DNA of 64,000 nucleotides, from assembly GCA_965279255.1 (NCBI GenBank), contig OZ257146.1:4092001-4156000 (forward strand). Direction: 5' to 3'. Below, one piece after another: positions 40,801 through 49,216 of the stretch. The stretch comes from CAMFLJ01 sp965279255 (GTDB lineage: Bacteria > Actinomycetota > Acidimicrobiia > Acidimicrobiales > Acidimicrobilacustridaceae). Position 1 is the first letter of the stretch. Each line of letters starts with the position of its first letter. Below the pieces are notes generated by a model, which was not told where the DNA came from, made no database searches, and saw nothing but the letters and a program-made list of their open reading frames with translations. The position numbers and the translations under genes were made by a program.

Positions 40801-43347
40801 ATGGGAGCCGTGGGGCCCGACGAGGCGATCACCATGGGCGCAGAGCACGAGCTCGAGGTCGGCGAGGACCCGACGCTGCTGACCTCCGCGCTCGCCGGGC
40901 TGCCCGATGCCACGCTGTCGGGCTCCGAGGAGCGCTTCCGCCGCACGATGGAGGACGCGCCGATCGCCATGGCGATGGTGTCGCCCGAGGGCCGCTTCCT
41001 CGCCGTGAACCCGGCCATCTGCCGGATGTACGGCCGTGATGCCGACGAGCTGATGGGCATGACGTGGCAGACCATCACCCATCCCGACGACCTGGAAGCC
41101 GGGCGCGAGGCGATCGGGAACCTGCTGGCCGGCCGCACCGACACCATCAAGGTCCGCAAGCGGTTCCTCCACTCCAGCGGGGAGGTGCTCACCGCCGACC
41201 TGGCGGTCAGCGCCATCCGTGACGCGGCCGGCCACCCGCTGTTCCAGGTGGCCCAGATGGTCGACGTCAGTGACCAGGTCCGGATCGAGCAGGAGCTCCG
41301 GACCTCCGAGGCCCACTTCCGGCTGCTGGCCGAGAACGCCTCGGACGTGGTGCTCCAGGTCACCGGCGACGGCAAGGTCGCCTGGGTCTCGCCCTCGGTC
41401 GAGCGACTGCTCGGATGGGCGCCCGACCAGGTCCTCGGCACCGACGCCAACCGGGTGATCGCGCCGGCCGACCTCGAAGCCGTCCGGGATGCCGTGGCCG
41501 GTCTCGGGCGCTCGGGAGCCACCGAGCTCCGGTGCCGCGTGCTGACGGCAAGCGGGTCCGAGCGGTGGATGGCCGTGCGGATGAGCGTCATCCCGGGTGA
41601 CGGCCCGGTCCCGGTGTCCTTCGTGGTCGCCCTGCGGGACATCGCCGAGGAGGTCGAGGCGCGGGCCGAGCGCGACGAGCGCGCCGCCGAGCTGCAGATG
41701 ATCGTCGACACCTCGCCCGACGCCATCCTGCGCCTCGACACCGATCTGCGGGTCACGTTCGTGAACCAGGTGGTCCGCTTCGTGGACGACATCTCCAACG
41801 ACTGGGTCGGGCGGTGCTTCCTCGACATCGGTCTGCCCGACGAGGTGGTGCCGCTCTGGGACGCCGAGCTGAACGCCGCGCTGGCGAGCGGCGAGCTGAG
41901 GACCTTCGAGGTGCAGGGCCGCGAGCAGCTCGGGCGCCCCTGGTGGGACGTCCGCGTCGCCCCCACGAGGAACGCGGGGGGCGAGGTCTCGCACCTGACG
42001 ATCATCCTGCGTGACATCACCAGCCGGAAGGAGGCCGAGCGCGAGCTGTTCATCGCCGCCACCCACGACCCGCTCACCGGGTTGGCCAACCGGGCCGAGG
42101 TGCTCAGCGAGATCCAGCGCGCCCTCTCCGCCGCCGACCGGTCGAGGCGGGCCACCGCGGTGCTGATGCTCGACCTCGACCACTTCAAGAACGTGAACGA
42201 CTCCCTCGGCCACGCCGTCGGCGACCGTCTGCTGGTGGCGGCGGCCCAGCGCCTGGTCTCGCTGGTGCGCACGGGCGACATGGCCGGGCGCCTCGGGGGC
42301 GACGAGTTCGTGGTCGTGATGCGCGATCTCGACGACCCCACCGAGGCCGCCCGCATCGGTGAGCGCGTCGTGGCCGGCTTCCGCGATCCGCTTGCCGTGG
42401 GGGAGCTGGCGTTGATCACGACCGCCAGCGTGGGCCTCAGCGTGGCGACGCCGGCCGTCGGCGCGACCGATGACCCCGTGGCCCTGCTGCGGGAGGCCGA
42501 CACGGCCCTCTACCGGGCCAAGGGTGGCGGCCGTGACGCCCTCGCCTTCTTCAACGACGACCTCCGGGCCGAGGTCGCCGAGCGGATGCGGGTCGAGGAG
42601 GCCCTCCGCGGCGCCCTCGAGCGTGAGGAGCTGGAGCTCTGGTACCAGCCCGAGGTCGACCTCGGGACCGGCGCGGTGCGGGCGGTCGAGGCCCTCCTGC
42701 GGTGGCGTCTGGCCTCCGGTGAGGTGCTCCCCGCGGAGCGCTTCATCGAGATCGCCGAGGACACCGGCCTGATCGTCGACATCGGCGACTGGGTCATCCA
42801 CCGGGCCTCTGCCGAGGCCGCCCGGTGGGCGGCGCTCGACCCCACGTCGCCCCTCACCGTCCGCATCAACCTCTCGTCGGTGCAGCTGTCGGAGGTCGGC
42901 CTCGTCGACGAGCTGCGCGACGCCATCGCGGCGTCGGGCGTCGACCCCGGCTCGCTCTGCCTGGAGATCACCGAGGCCGCCCTGCTCCACGACCTGCCCA
43001 CCGCACAGGAGAAGGTCGCCGCCATTCGCTCGATGGGCGTCGGTGTCGCCGTCGACGCCTTCGGCACCGGTGACTCCTCGATCCGCTGCCTCGAGCAGTG
43101 CGAGGTCGACGTGCTCAAGATCGACCCGTCCCTCGGGGCGGGTGTCTCCGACCAGCGCCTGGTCGCCGGGGTGCTGGCCCTGGCGGCGGCCCTCGGGCTC
43201 TCGGTCACCGCGAAGGGCGTCGAGACCTCGGAGCAGGCCGAGGTGCTGCGCGTGCTCGGCTGCGGCAGTGGACAGGGCTGGCTGTGGTCCCGGGCGATCG
43301 AGGCCCGGGAGATCGACGAGCTGCTCGGGCGACACCCCGGGGCCTGA
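40801..43347 (+). CDS. PAS-PAS-PAS-GGDEF-EAL cyclic-di-GMP protein with altered EAL site
   Basis: This 848-residue cytoplasmic sensor has PAS domains at about 43-160, 170-285 and 295-405, a GGDEF domain at 415-580 and an EAL domain at 600-840. GGDEF (499-503) is exact and an RxxD product-inhibition site (R490-D493) lies five residues before it, so cyclase activity with feedback is expected. The EAL motif (630-632), N690, E722, K773 and E808 are present, but the DDFGTG motif reads DAFGTG, losing the second metal Asp (A753). Phosphodiesterase activity is therefore doubtful. No transmembrane helix is seen. The start codon is uncertain; ATG 40834 is an alternative. Confidence 0.92.
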   Translation: MGAVGPDEAITMGAEHELEVGEDPTLLTSALAGLPDATLSGSEERFRRTMEDAPIAMAMVSPEGRFLAVNPAICRMYGRDADELMGMTWQTITHPDDLEAGREAIGNLLAGRTDTIKVRKRFLHSSGEVLTADLAVSAIRDAAGHPLFQVAQMVDVSDQVRIEQELRTSEAHFRLLAENASDVVLQVTGDGKVAWVSPSVERLLGWAPDQVLGTDANRVIAPADLEAVRDAVAGLGRSGATELRCRVLTASGSERWMAVRMSVIPGDGPVPVSFVVALRDIAEEVEARAERDERAAELQMIVDTSPDAILRLDTDLRVTFVNQVVRFVDDISNDWVGRCFLDIGLPDEVVPLWDAELNAALASGELRTFEVQGREQLGRPWWDVRVAPTRNAGGEVSHLTIILRDITSRKEAERELFIAATHDPLTGLANRAEVLSEIQRALSAADRSRRATAVLMLDLDHFKNVNDSLGHAVGDRLLVAAAQRLVSLVRTGDMAGRLGGDEFVVVMRDLDDPTEAARIGERVVAGFRDPLAVGELALITTASVGLSVATPAVGATDDPVALLREADTALYRAKGGGRDALAFFNDDLRAEVAERMRVEEALRGALEREELELWYQPEVDLGTGAVRAVEALLRWRLASGEVLPAERFIEIAEDTGLIVDIGDWVIHRASAEAARWAALDPTSPLTVRINLSSVQLSEVGLVDELRDAIAASGVDPGSLCLEITEAALLHDLPTAQEKVAAIRSMGVGVAVDAFGTGDSSIRCLEQCEVDVLKIDPSLGAGVSDQRLVAGVLALAAALGLSVTAKGVETSEQAEVLRVLGCGSGQGWLWSRAIEAREIDELLGRHPGA

Positions 43348-43366
43348 CCGAGGCAGGATGTCGGCC

Positions 43367-44086
43367 ATGGCCGACCTCCAGACCGACACGATCCAGCTCG
43401 ACACGCCCGACGGGCCCATGGACGCCTACCGGGTGATCCCGGCCGGAGAGCCTCGCGGCGGGGTCGTGGTGGTGCAGGAGGCCTTCGGCCTCACCGGCCA
43501 CATCCACCGCGTGGCCGAGGCCCTGGGGGAGGCCGGCTTCGTGGCCGTCGCCCCCGCCCTGTTCCACCGCTCGGAGGACCAGATCTTCGGCTACGGCGAC
43601 TACGAGAAGCTCGGGCCGGTGATCATGAAGCTCAGCGGCGACACCGTGACCATGGACGTCGACGCCGCCCTCGCCGAGCTCGAGCGCCAGGGTCAGCCGG
43701 CGTCGCGGCAGGGCATCATCGGCTTCTGCATGGGTGGCAGCGTCACGCTGGCCACTGCCGCCCGCCTCGAGCTGGGCGCCGCCGTCACCTTCTACGGCGG
43801 TGGCCTGGCCGAGGGCCGGTTCGGCCTGCCCTCCGGCCTCGAGTCGGCGGCCGCCCTGCGCACGCCTTGGCTCGGGCTCTACGGCGACCTCGACCAGCAC
43901 ATCCCGAGCGCCGAGGTCGAGCAGGTCCGCGAGGTCGTGGCGACGGCTGCCGTGCCCGCCGAGGTCGTGCGCTACGCCAAGGCCGACCACGGCTTCCACT
44001 GCGACGAGCGCCCGTCGTTCCACGCCGAGTCGTCCTCCGACGCGTGGGCTCGCACCCTCGCCTTCCTCGGCGCTCACCTGGGCTGA
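43367..44086 (+). CDS. Dienelactone hydrolase family protein
   Basis: This 239-residue alpha/beta hydrolase uses a Cys nucleophile: IIGFCMGGS (about 119-127), acid LYGDLDQHIP and base DHGFHCDERPS. That Cys-Asp-His triad is the mark of the dienelactone hydrolase family, which opens lactone rings in aromatic degradation. ATG 43367 has AGGCAGG nine bases upstream; ATG 43358, in the same frame, would place that site too close. It stands 19 bases after the GGDEF/EAL stop and may share its transcript. Confidence 0.9.
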   Translation: MADLQTDTIQLDTPDGPMDAYRVIPAGEPRGGVVVVQEAFGLTGHIHRVAEALGEAGFVAVAPALFHRSEDQIFGYGDYEKLGPVIMKLSGDTVTMDVDAALAELERQGQPASRQGIIGFCMGGSVTLATAARLELGAAVTFYGGGLAEGRFGLPSGLESAAALRTPWLGLYGDLDQHIPSAEVEQVREVVATAAVPAEVVRYAKADHGFHCDERPSFHAESSSDAWARTLAFLGAHLG

Positions 44087-44157
44087 GCCCCGCCCTCGGA
44101 GAGCTCCGAGGCCTTCGGTTCTCAGCCGGCTCACGGCTGGGTACGGTCCGTCTCGAC

Positions 44158-44946
44158 ATGTCCGCGCGCCCCGACGACGACACCCCCGACCCCACGATCA
44201 CGACCCCCGATCCGTTCGAGGGCTACGAGGCGGCCCGGCCGCGGCCCGACGGACGGCCCTGGCTGATCGCCAACATGGTCGCCGGCCTCGACGGGTCCCT
44301 GGCCTGGAACGGCAAGGTCGGGGCGCTGTCGAGCGAGGCCGACCGGTCGTTGTTCGTGCGGTTGCGGGGCATCGCCGATGCCGTGCTGGTCGGTGCGGGC
44401 ACCGTGCGGGCCGAGGGCTATGGGCCGGTGAAGCTGCCCGAGGCCCGACGGGCGGAACGGGTCGCGGCGGGGCGGTCGGCGGTGCCTCCGCTGGTCGTCG
44501 TGAGCCGCAGCCTCGACCTCGACTGGGCGGCGCCGCTGTGGGACGGCTCGGCCGACCCGTCGCCGATCGTGCTCACCGCGGCGTCGGCCCCGGCGGCCGC
44601 CCTCGCCCGGGCCGGTGACCACGCCGAGGTGCTCGTCGCCGGCGATGCCTCGGTCGACCTGACGGCGGCCCTCGGCCTCCTGGCCGAGCGGGGCCTGACC
44701 ACCGTGCTCACCGAGGGCGGGCCCACGCTGCTCGACGAGCTCGTGGCGGCCGGGCTGCTCGACGAGCTGTGCCTCACCCTCACGCCGGTGTTCGGCGGTG
44801 ACCCCCTGACCATGGCCCACCGGCCGGCAGCCCTGACCGACCTCCGCTCGTTCACCCTCGACGGGGTGCTGCGCCGCGGCGACGAGATGTACCTGCGCTA
44901 CCTGCTGCGGCGGGACGGCGCCCACGACCCCAGGAGCGACCCGTGA
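44158..44946 (+). CDS. RibD C-terminal-type reductase (dihydrofolate-reductase fold)
   Basis: This 262-residue protein has the RibD-C/DHFR-like fold: SLDGSLAWNGKVG-like start (in NMVAGLDGSLAW), VGAGTVRAEGYGP (about 81-93), and LTEGGPTLLDELVAAGLLDEL (about 183-203). There is no deaminase domain, so it is a stand-alone reductase as in many actinobacteria. ATG 44158 follows TACGGT by ten bases, giving at most a very short leader. It overlaps the flavin reductase gene by four bases (GTGA). Confidence 0.88.
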   Translation: MSARPDDDTPDPTITTPDPFEGYEAARPRPDGRPWLIANMVAGLDGSLAWNGKVGALSSEADRSLFVRLRGIADAVLVGAGTVRAEGYGPVKLPEARRAERVAAGRSAVPPLVVVSRSLDLDWAAPLWDGSADPSPIVLTAASAPAAALARAGDHAEVLVAGDASVDLTAALGLLAERGLTTVLTEGGPTLLDELVAAGLLDELCLTLTPVFGGDPLTMAHRPAALTDLRSFTLDGVLRRGDEMYLRYLLRRDGAHDPRSDP

Positions 44947-45461
44947 CCCCCCACCAGGCCAACGCCGTCTTCGACGACCTGATGACCCGCCTCGACCACC
45001 CGATGGCGATCGTCACCACCGTCGCCGGTCGTCAACGGGCCGGTTGCCTCGTCGGGTTCCACGCCCAGTGCAGCATCGAGCCCGCCGAGTACGCCGTGTG
45101 GATCTCGAAGGCGAACCACACCTACAAGATCGCGGCGCTGGCCGACACCTTCGCCGTGCACTTCCTCGGCCGCGACGATCACGACCTGGCGGCGCTGTTC
45201 GGCACCACCACCGGCGACGATCTCGACAAGTTCGAGCACTGCGAGTGGGTGCGCGGCCCCGGCGGTGTGCCGGTGCTCGACCAGGTGGAGAACCGCTTCG
45301 TGGGCCGGCGCACCGCGTTCCTCGACCCGGGCAGCGATCATGTCGCGCTCGTGCTGGCCCCGATCGAGGCGTCGTCGGGCACCGACGACCTGCTCTGGTT
45401 CGGGGAGGTCGCCGACCTCGACGCCGGCCACGCCGCGACCGAGCGCCAGCGCCCTCGCTGA
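44943..45461 (+). CDS. Flavin reductase-like FMN-binding protein
   Basis: This 172-residue split-barrel protein (HPMAIVTTVAGRQRAGCLVGFHAQCSIEP, then AVHFLGRDDHDLAALFG) matches the flavin reductase domain family that supplies reduced flavin to two-component monooxygenases. GTG 44943 overlaps the RibD-C stop (GTGA), so the two products are made in step. A luciferase-like oxidoreductase that could use reduced flavin lies at 47798-48871, but not in the same operon. Confidence 0.88.
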   Translation: MTPHQANAVFDDLMTRLDHPMAIVTTVAGRQRAGCLVGFHAQCSIEPAEYAVWISKANHTYKIAALADTFAVHFLGRDDHDLAALFGTTTGDDLDKFEHCEWVRGPGGVPVLDQVENRFVGRRTAFLDPGSDHVALVLAPIEASSGTDDLLWFGEVADLDAGHAATERQRPR

Positions 45462-45492
45462 GTCACGCGACGTCACTTCGCCGGAAAAGATC

Positions 45493-45527
45493 CGACGCCC
45501 CCGGCCGGGGGGAGGCGGGGGGCGTCG
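45493..45527 (+). terminator. Hairpin after the flavin reductase gene
   Basis: CGACGCCCCC (45493-45502) and GGGGGCGTCG (45518-45527), a perfect 10-bp stem with a 15-base loop, 31 bases past the stop. Confidence 0.6.
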
Positions 45528-45640
45528 TAAGGGCCGTCGAGAGGGGGGTCTCGATGCTGGCCAGTGGCTTCTCGGGAGGGGGGATCCCGGTGCCAACACG
45601 TGTGAATATACGAACAAGGCGGCGGCGGTTCCACCCATTT

Positions 45641-45654
45641 CCCCTGGTCAGGGG
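45641..45654 (-). terminator. Hairpin after guaB1
   Basis: CCCCTG and CAGGGG around GT, 58 bases downstream of the guaB1 stop on its own strand. The rest of 45462-45711 holds nothing else that I can identify. Confidence 0.35.
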
Positions 45655-45711
45655 TCACAGTGACGCCCGCCACCGCGTTCTCGGGAGTTCCTGCGGGCGT
45701 TGCGTCGGGCG

Positions 45712-47187
45712 CTACCAGCCCTGGTGGAGCGGGCGCCCCTCGGCGTAGCCCGAGGCGGTCTGCATGCCCACGACGGCCCGCTCGTGGAGCTCCTCGAGGG
45801 TGCGGGCGCCGGCGTAGGTGCAGGCGCTGCGCACGCCCGCGGTGACGACGTCGATGAGGTCCTCGACGCCCGGTCGGGCGGGGTCGAGGTACATGCGCCC
45901 GGTGGAGATGCCCTCCTCGAAGAGGGCCCGGCGGGCGGCCTCGATCGGGGCCTCGGCGCTGGAGGTGCGGTTGACCACGGCGCGGGCCGAGGCCATGCCG
46001 AAGCTCTCCTTGAAGGGGCGGCCGTCGGCGTCGCTGTGGAGGTCGCCGGGCGACTCGTGGGTGCCGGCGAACCAGGAGCCGATCATCACGTTGGCCGCCC
46101 CGGCGGCGAGGGCGAGGGCGACGTCGCGCGGGTGGCGCACGCCACCGTCGGCCCACACGTGGCGGCCGAGGGTGCGGGCCTCGGCGGCGCACTCGACGAT
46201 GGCCGAGAACTGGGGCCGGCCGACGCCGGTCATCATCCGGGTGGTGCACATCGCACCCGGGCCGACACCGACCTTCACGATGTCGGCGCCGGCGTCGACG
46301 AGGTCTCGCACGCCACCGGCCGACACGACGTTGCCGGCGCACAGCGGCACGGGCAGGTCGAGGGCCTTCACCCGCCGGATGGCATCGATCATCTTGTCCT
46401 GGTGGCCGTGGGCGGTGTCGAGGACCAGCACGTCGACCCCCGACTCGACGAGGGCCTTCGCCTTGGCGGCGACGTCGCCGTTCACGCCCACCGCGGCGGC
46501 GACACGGAGCCGCCCGGAGGCGTCGACGGCCGGCTCGTAGAGCGTGGAGCGCAGCGCGCTGGTGCGGGTGAGGATGCCGACCAGGCGGCCCTCGTCGTCG
46601 ACCACGGGCACGAGGCGGCGACGGCGCTCGTGGAGCAGGTCGAAGGCGGCCTCGGGGTCGATGGTGTGGGGCACGGTGAGCAGATCGCTCGACATCACCC
46701 GGTCGAGGGCGGTGAAGCGGTCGACCCCGGAGCAGTCGCCGTCGGTGACCACCCCGACGGGGCGCTCGCCCTCCACCACGATCACGGCGTTGTGGGCCCG
46801 CTTGGTGATGAGGTTCATGGCCTCGCCGACGGTGTCGGTGGGGGCCATGGTGATGGGGGTGTCGTGCACGACGTGGCGACGCTTCACCCAGCCCACGACC
46901 TCGGCGACCACCTCGAGCGGGATGTCCTGGGGGATCACGGCGATGCCGCCCCGGCGGGCCACGGTCTCGGCCATGCGGCGCCCGGCGACGGCCGTCATGT
47001 TGGCCACCACGAGGGGGATGGTGGTGCCCGTGCCGTCGACCGTGGTCAGGTCGACGTCGAGGCGGGAGGTGACATCGGATCGCACCGGCACCATGAACAC
47101 GTCGTCGAACGTGAGGTCGGGGTCGGGCAGACGGTCGTGGAGGAAGCGCACGAGGCGTGCAGGATAGGGGAGGGGGGCGCCGGACAC
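45712..47187 (-). CDS. guaB1: GuaB1-type GMP reductase with CBS domains (IMPDH-related)
   Basis: This 491-residue TIM-barrel enzyme has a CBS pair inserted at about 100-215. The catalytic loop is VGVGPGAMCTTRMMTG with Cys314 (residues 306-321). Sequence features differ from true IMPDH: the N-terminus reads DLTFDDVFMVP and the flap is short. Actinobacterial GuaB1 has been shown to be a GMP reductase, returning GMP to IMP, with the CBS pair as a purine-nucleotide sensor; I transfer that function by family. Start is GTG 47187 with GAGGGG upstream. It diverges from the HD gene. Confidence 0.88.
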   Translation of the reverse strand: MSGAPLPYPARLVRFLHDRLPDPDLTFDDVFMVPVRSDVTSRLDVDLTTVDGTGTTIPLVVANMTAVAGRRMAETVARRGGIAVIPQDIPLEVVAEVVGWVKRRHVVHDTPITMAPTDTVGEAMNLITKRAHNAVIVVEGERPVGVVTDGDCSGVDRFTALDRVMSSDLLTVPHTIDPEAAFDLLHERRRRLVPVVDDEGRLVGILTRTSALRSTLYEPAVDASGRLRVAAAVGVNGDVAAKAKALVESGVDVLVLDTAHGHQDKMIDAIRRVKALDLPVPLCAGNVVSAGGVRDLVDAGADIVKVGVGPGAMCTTRMMTGVGRPQFSAIVECAAEARTLGRHVWADGGVRHPRDVALALAAGAANVMIGSWFAGTHESPGDLHSDADGRPFKESFGMASARAVVNRTSSAEAPIEAARRALFEEGISTGRMYLDPARPGVEDLIDVVTAGVRSACTYAGARTLEELHERAVVGMQTASGYAEGRPLHQGW

Positions 47188-47213
47188 ACCGCCGCCCCTC
47201 GGTTCGCCGTCGG

Positions 47214-47219
47214 TACGCT
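47214..47219 (+). promoter_or_regulatory. -10 hexamer of a predicted leaderless promoter (HD gene)
   Basis: TACGCT followed by six bases and ATG 47226, in the 38-base gap between divergent guaB1 and the HD gene. Confidence 0.5.
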
Positions 47220-47225
47220 GCCCGG

Positions 47226-47798
47226 ATGACCGACGGGAAGATGCACTTCCGCCGCATGGACGAGGGCACCGACCAGGACTTCCAGATCCTGGCGAAGGTG
47301 CACACCGAGAACATGCAGAAGCTCCCCGACCTGCTGATGGGGATGCTCGGAGACCTGAAGGCCGACGCCAACTACCCGGTCGACCGGCTCACCCACAGCC
47401 TGCAGACGGCCACGCGGGCCCTGCGCGACGGTGCCGACGACGAGCTCGTCGTCTGCGCCCTCTTCCACGACGTGGGCGAGTCGCTCGGGCCGATGAACCA
47501 CGGCGAGGTCGTCGCCGCCATCCTGAGGCCGTTCATCTCCGAGCAGAACCACTGGATGCTCGAGCACCACGGCCTGTTCCAGACCTACTTCTACGGCGAG
47601 CACCTGGGCCTCGACCCCCACGCCCGCGACGTCTACCGGGACAACCCGCACTACCAGTACACGGTCGACTTCTGCGGCAACTGGGACGAGGTCTCCTTCG
47701 ACCCCGACTACCCGAACGAGCCCATGTCGACCTTCGAGCCCATCGTGCGCCGGGTGCTCCCGTCGACGTGGTCCCCACCGAGCCCGGAGAACGACTGA
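47226..47798 (+). CDS. HD-domain protein, PhnZ/MIOX-like oxygenase candidate
   Basis: This 190-residue protein has H57 (THSLQTATRA), an HD pair H81-D82 (ALFHDVGE), H92 (NHGE), and H114-H115 (LEHHGLF), the ligand order of HD proteins that bind two metals. The sequence DGADDELVVCALFHDVGE resembles the PhnZ group of mixed-valent di-iron oxygenases, which cleave C-H or C-P bonds, more than signalling phosphohydrolases. It is coupled to a luciferase-like gene (TGATG). The true substrate is unknown; a plain phosphohydrolase remains possible. Confidence 0.82.
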   Translation: MTDGKMHFRRMDEGTDQDFQILAKVHTENMQKLPDLLMGMLGDLKADANYPVDRLTHSLQTATRALRDGADDELVVCALFHDVGESLGPMNHGEVVAAILRPFISEQNHWMLEHHGLFQTYFYGEHLGLDPHARDVYRDNPHYQYTVDFCGNWDEVSFDPDYPNEPMSTFEPIVRRVLPSTWSPPSPEND

Positions 47799-48871
47799 TG
47801 GCCCCCACCGACCTGGCGCCCGTCGCCCCCGGCGAGCTGCACCTCGAGGGCGGCGAGCAGCCCGTGCGCCTCTCGATCCTCGACGTCGTCCCCGTCGCCC
47901 GCGGCGTCACCCCCGGCGAGGCCCTCCACCGCTCGGCGGCGCTGGCCACCCGGGTCGAGGAGCTCGGCTACCACCGCTACTGGGTCGCGGAGCACCACTC
48001 GCTGCCCAGCATCGCCAGCTCGTCGCCGGCCGTGCTGATCGCCCACCTGGCCTCGGTCACCCGCACCATGCGCCTCGGCTCGGGCGGCGTGATGCTGCCC
48101 AACCACTCGCCCCTCGTCATCGCCGAGCAGTTCGGCATGCTCGAGTCGCTGCACCCCGGCCGCATCGACCTCGGCCTCGGCCGGGCGCCCGGCACCGACC
48201 CCATGACCGCCAAGGCGCTGCGGCGCACGGCCCAGCTCTCCGACGGCGACGACTTCCCCCAGCAGCTGGCCGAGCTGGTGGCGTGGCTCGAGGGCTCGTT
48301 CCCCGACGACCACCCCTACGCCAACGTCAAGGCCGTCCCCCACGCGGCGACCCGGCCCGAGATCTGGCTGCTCGGCTCCAGCGGCTACAGCGCCCAGCTG
48401 TCGGGCATGCTCGGCCTGCCGTTCTCGTTCGCCCACCACTTCAGCGGCGGTGGCACCGAGCAGGCGCTGGCGCTCTACCGCGACACGTTCCGGCCGTCGG
48501 AGACCCTGGGCGAGCCCTACGCCATGATCGGGGTGAACGTCGTGTGCGCCGACACCGACGAGCACGCCCGCTGGCTGGCCGCGCCCCAGGCGCTCTCGAT
48601 GCTGCGGATGCGCACCGGCCGGCCCGGTCCCGCTCCCACCCCGCAGGAGGCCGCCGAGTACCAGTACACGCCGGCCGAGAAGGACTTCGTGCGCTCGCTC
48701 ACCGCGACCTACGTGGTGGGCTCACCGGCCACGGTGCGCGCCGAGCTGCTCGACCTGGCCGCCCGCTTCGGCGTGCAGGAGCTCATGATCACCACCAACG
48801 TGGCCGATCCCGACGAGCGGCGTCACTCCTTCGAGCTCGTCGCCCAGATCGCGGCGCCGGCCCCGACCTGA
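47798..48871 (+). CDS. Luciferase-like (LLM class) flavin-dependent oxidoreductase
   Basis: This 357-residue TIM-barrel protein has YHRYWVAEHHSLPSIASSSP (about 56-75), the typical group-A LLM signature, and GSGGVMLPNHSPLVIAEQFG (about 97-116) and DLGLGRAPGTD. It should use reduced FMN to oxidise a small substrate. ATG 47798 overlaps the HD stop. It ends 14 bases before repeat family A copy 3. Pairing an HD oxygenase candidate with an LLM enzyme suggests consecutive steps in one pathway. Confidence 0.9.
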   Translation: MAPTDLAPVAPGELHLEGGEQPVRLSILDVVPVARGVTPGEALHRSAALATRVEELGYHRYWVAEHHSLPSIASSSPAVLIAHLASVTRTMRLGSGGVMLPNHSPLVIAEQFGMLESLHPGRIDLGLGRAPGTDPMTAKALRRTAQLSDGDDFPQQLAELVAWLEGSFPDDHPYANVKAVPHAATRPEIWLLGSSGYSAQLSGMLGLPFSFAHHFSGGGTEQALALYRDTFRPSETLGEPYAMIGVNVVCADTDEHARWLAAPQALSMLRMRTGRPGPAPTPQEAAEYQYTPAEKDFVRSLTATYVVGSPATVRAELLDLAARFGVQELMITTNVADPDERRHSFELVAQIAAPAPT

Positions 48872-48885
48872 AGCCCCGACCCACC

Positions 48886-48933
48886 AAAGGTGGCTCACCA
48901 GGTCCAGCGGGCCGAAGCAGGTGAGCCAGCTTT
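48886..48933. repeat. Dispersed palindromic repeat, family A, copy 3 (reverse orientation)
   Basis: AAAGGTGGCTCAC (48886-48898) pairs with GTGAGCCAGCTTT (48921-48933), one mismatch. Read in reverse complement, its loop (CTGCTTCGGCC...) matches copy 1, so the whole unit is inverted. It lies between convergent luciferase-like and SNF2-partner genes. Confidence 0.83.
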
Positions 48934-48943
48934 CGCCGTCGGG

Positions 48944-49216
48944 TCAGGCGTCGGTGTCGTCGTCGAGGCCGGCGGCCACGGCGAGGCCGAACGCCATGGC
49001 GGCGGCCCGGTTGTAGAGCTTGGCGAACGCCTCCTGGGCGGGACGCTCGACGGTGCGCAGGGGCGGGGAGCCGAGCGACAGCACCATGGCGGTGGGGTCG
49101 TCGGGCTGGGCCACCGCCGGAGGCTCCTCGGTGGGGATCTCGCCCCAGAACTTCCGGGAGGCGGCGCGGTCGGCCTGCTGCTTCTTCGCCGCGGGGCGAC
49201 GACGGGAGCGGCTCAT
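48944..49216 (-). CDS. Small protein coupled to the SNF2 helicase
   Basis: This 90-residue protein has a very basic head (MSRSRRRPAAKKQQADRAASRKFWG), a central Pro/Glu-rich segment, and a C-terminal helix (AFAKLYNRAAAMAFGLAVAAGLDDD). Its ATG 49216 lies in the SNF2 stop (ATGA), so expression is tied to the helicase. I do not recognise a family. The basic head could bind nucleic acid or the helicase; that is speculation. The same pairing elsewhere in acidimicrobia would support a complex. Confidence 0.72.
   Translation of the reverse strand: MSRSRRRPAAKKQQADRAASRKFWGEIPTEEPPAVAQPDDPTAMVLSLGSPPLRTVERPAQEAFAKLYNRAAAMAFGLAVAAGLDDDTDA

Noticed and set aside
45712..47187. Naming this gene guaB (IMP dehydrogenase)
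   Set aside because: Sequence features and actinobacterial context match GuaB1, which acts as a GMP reductase. The essential IMPDH gene should be elsewhere.
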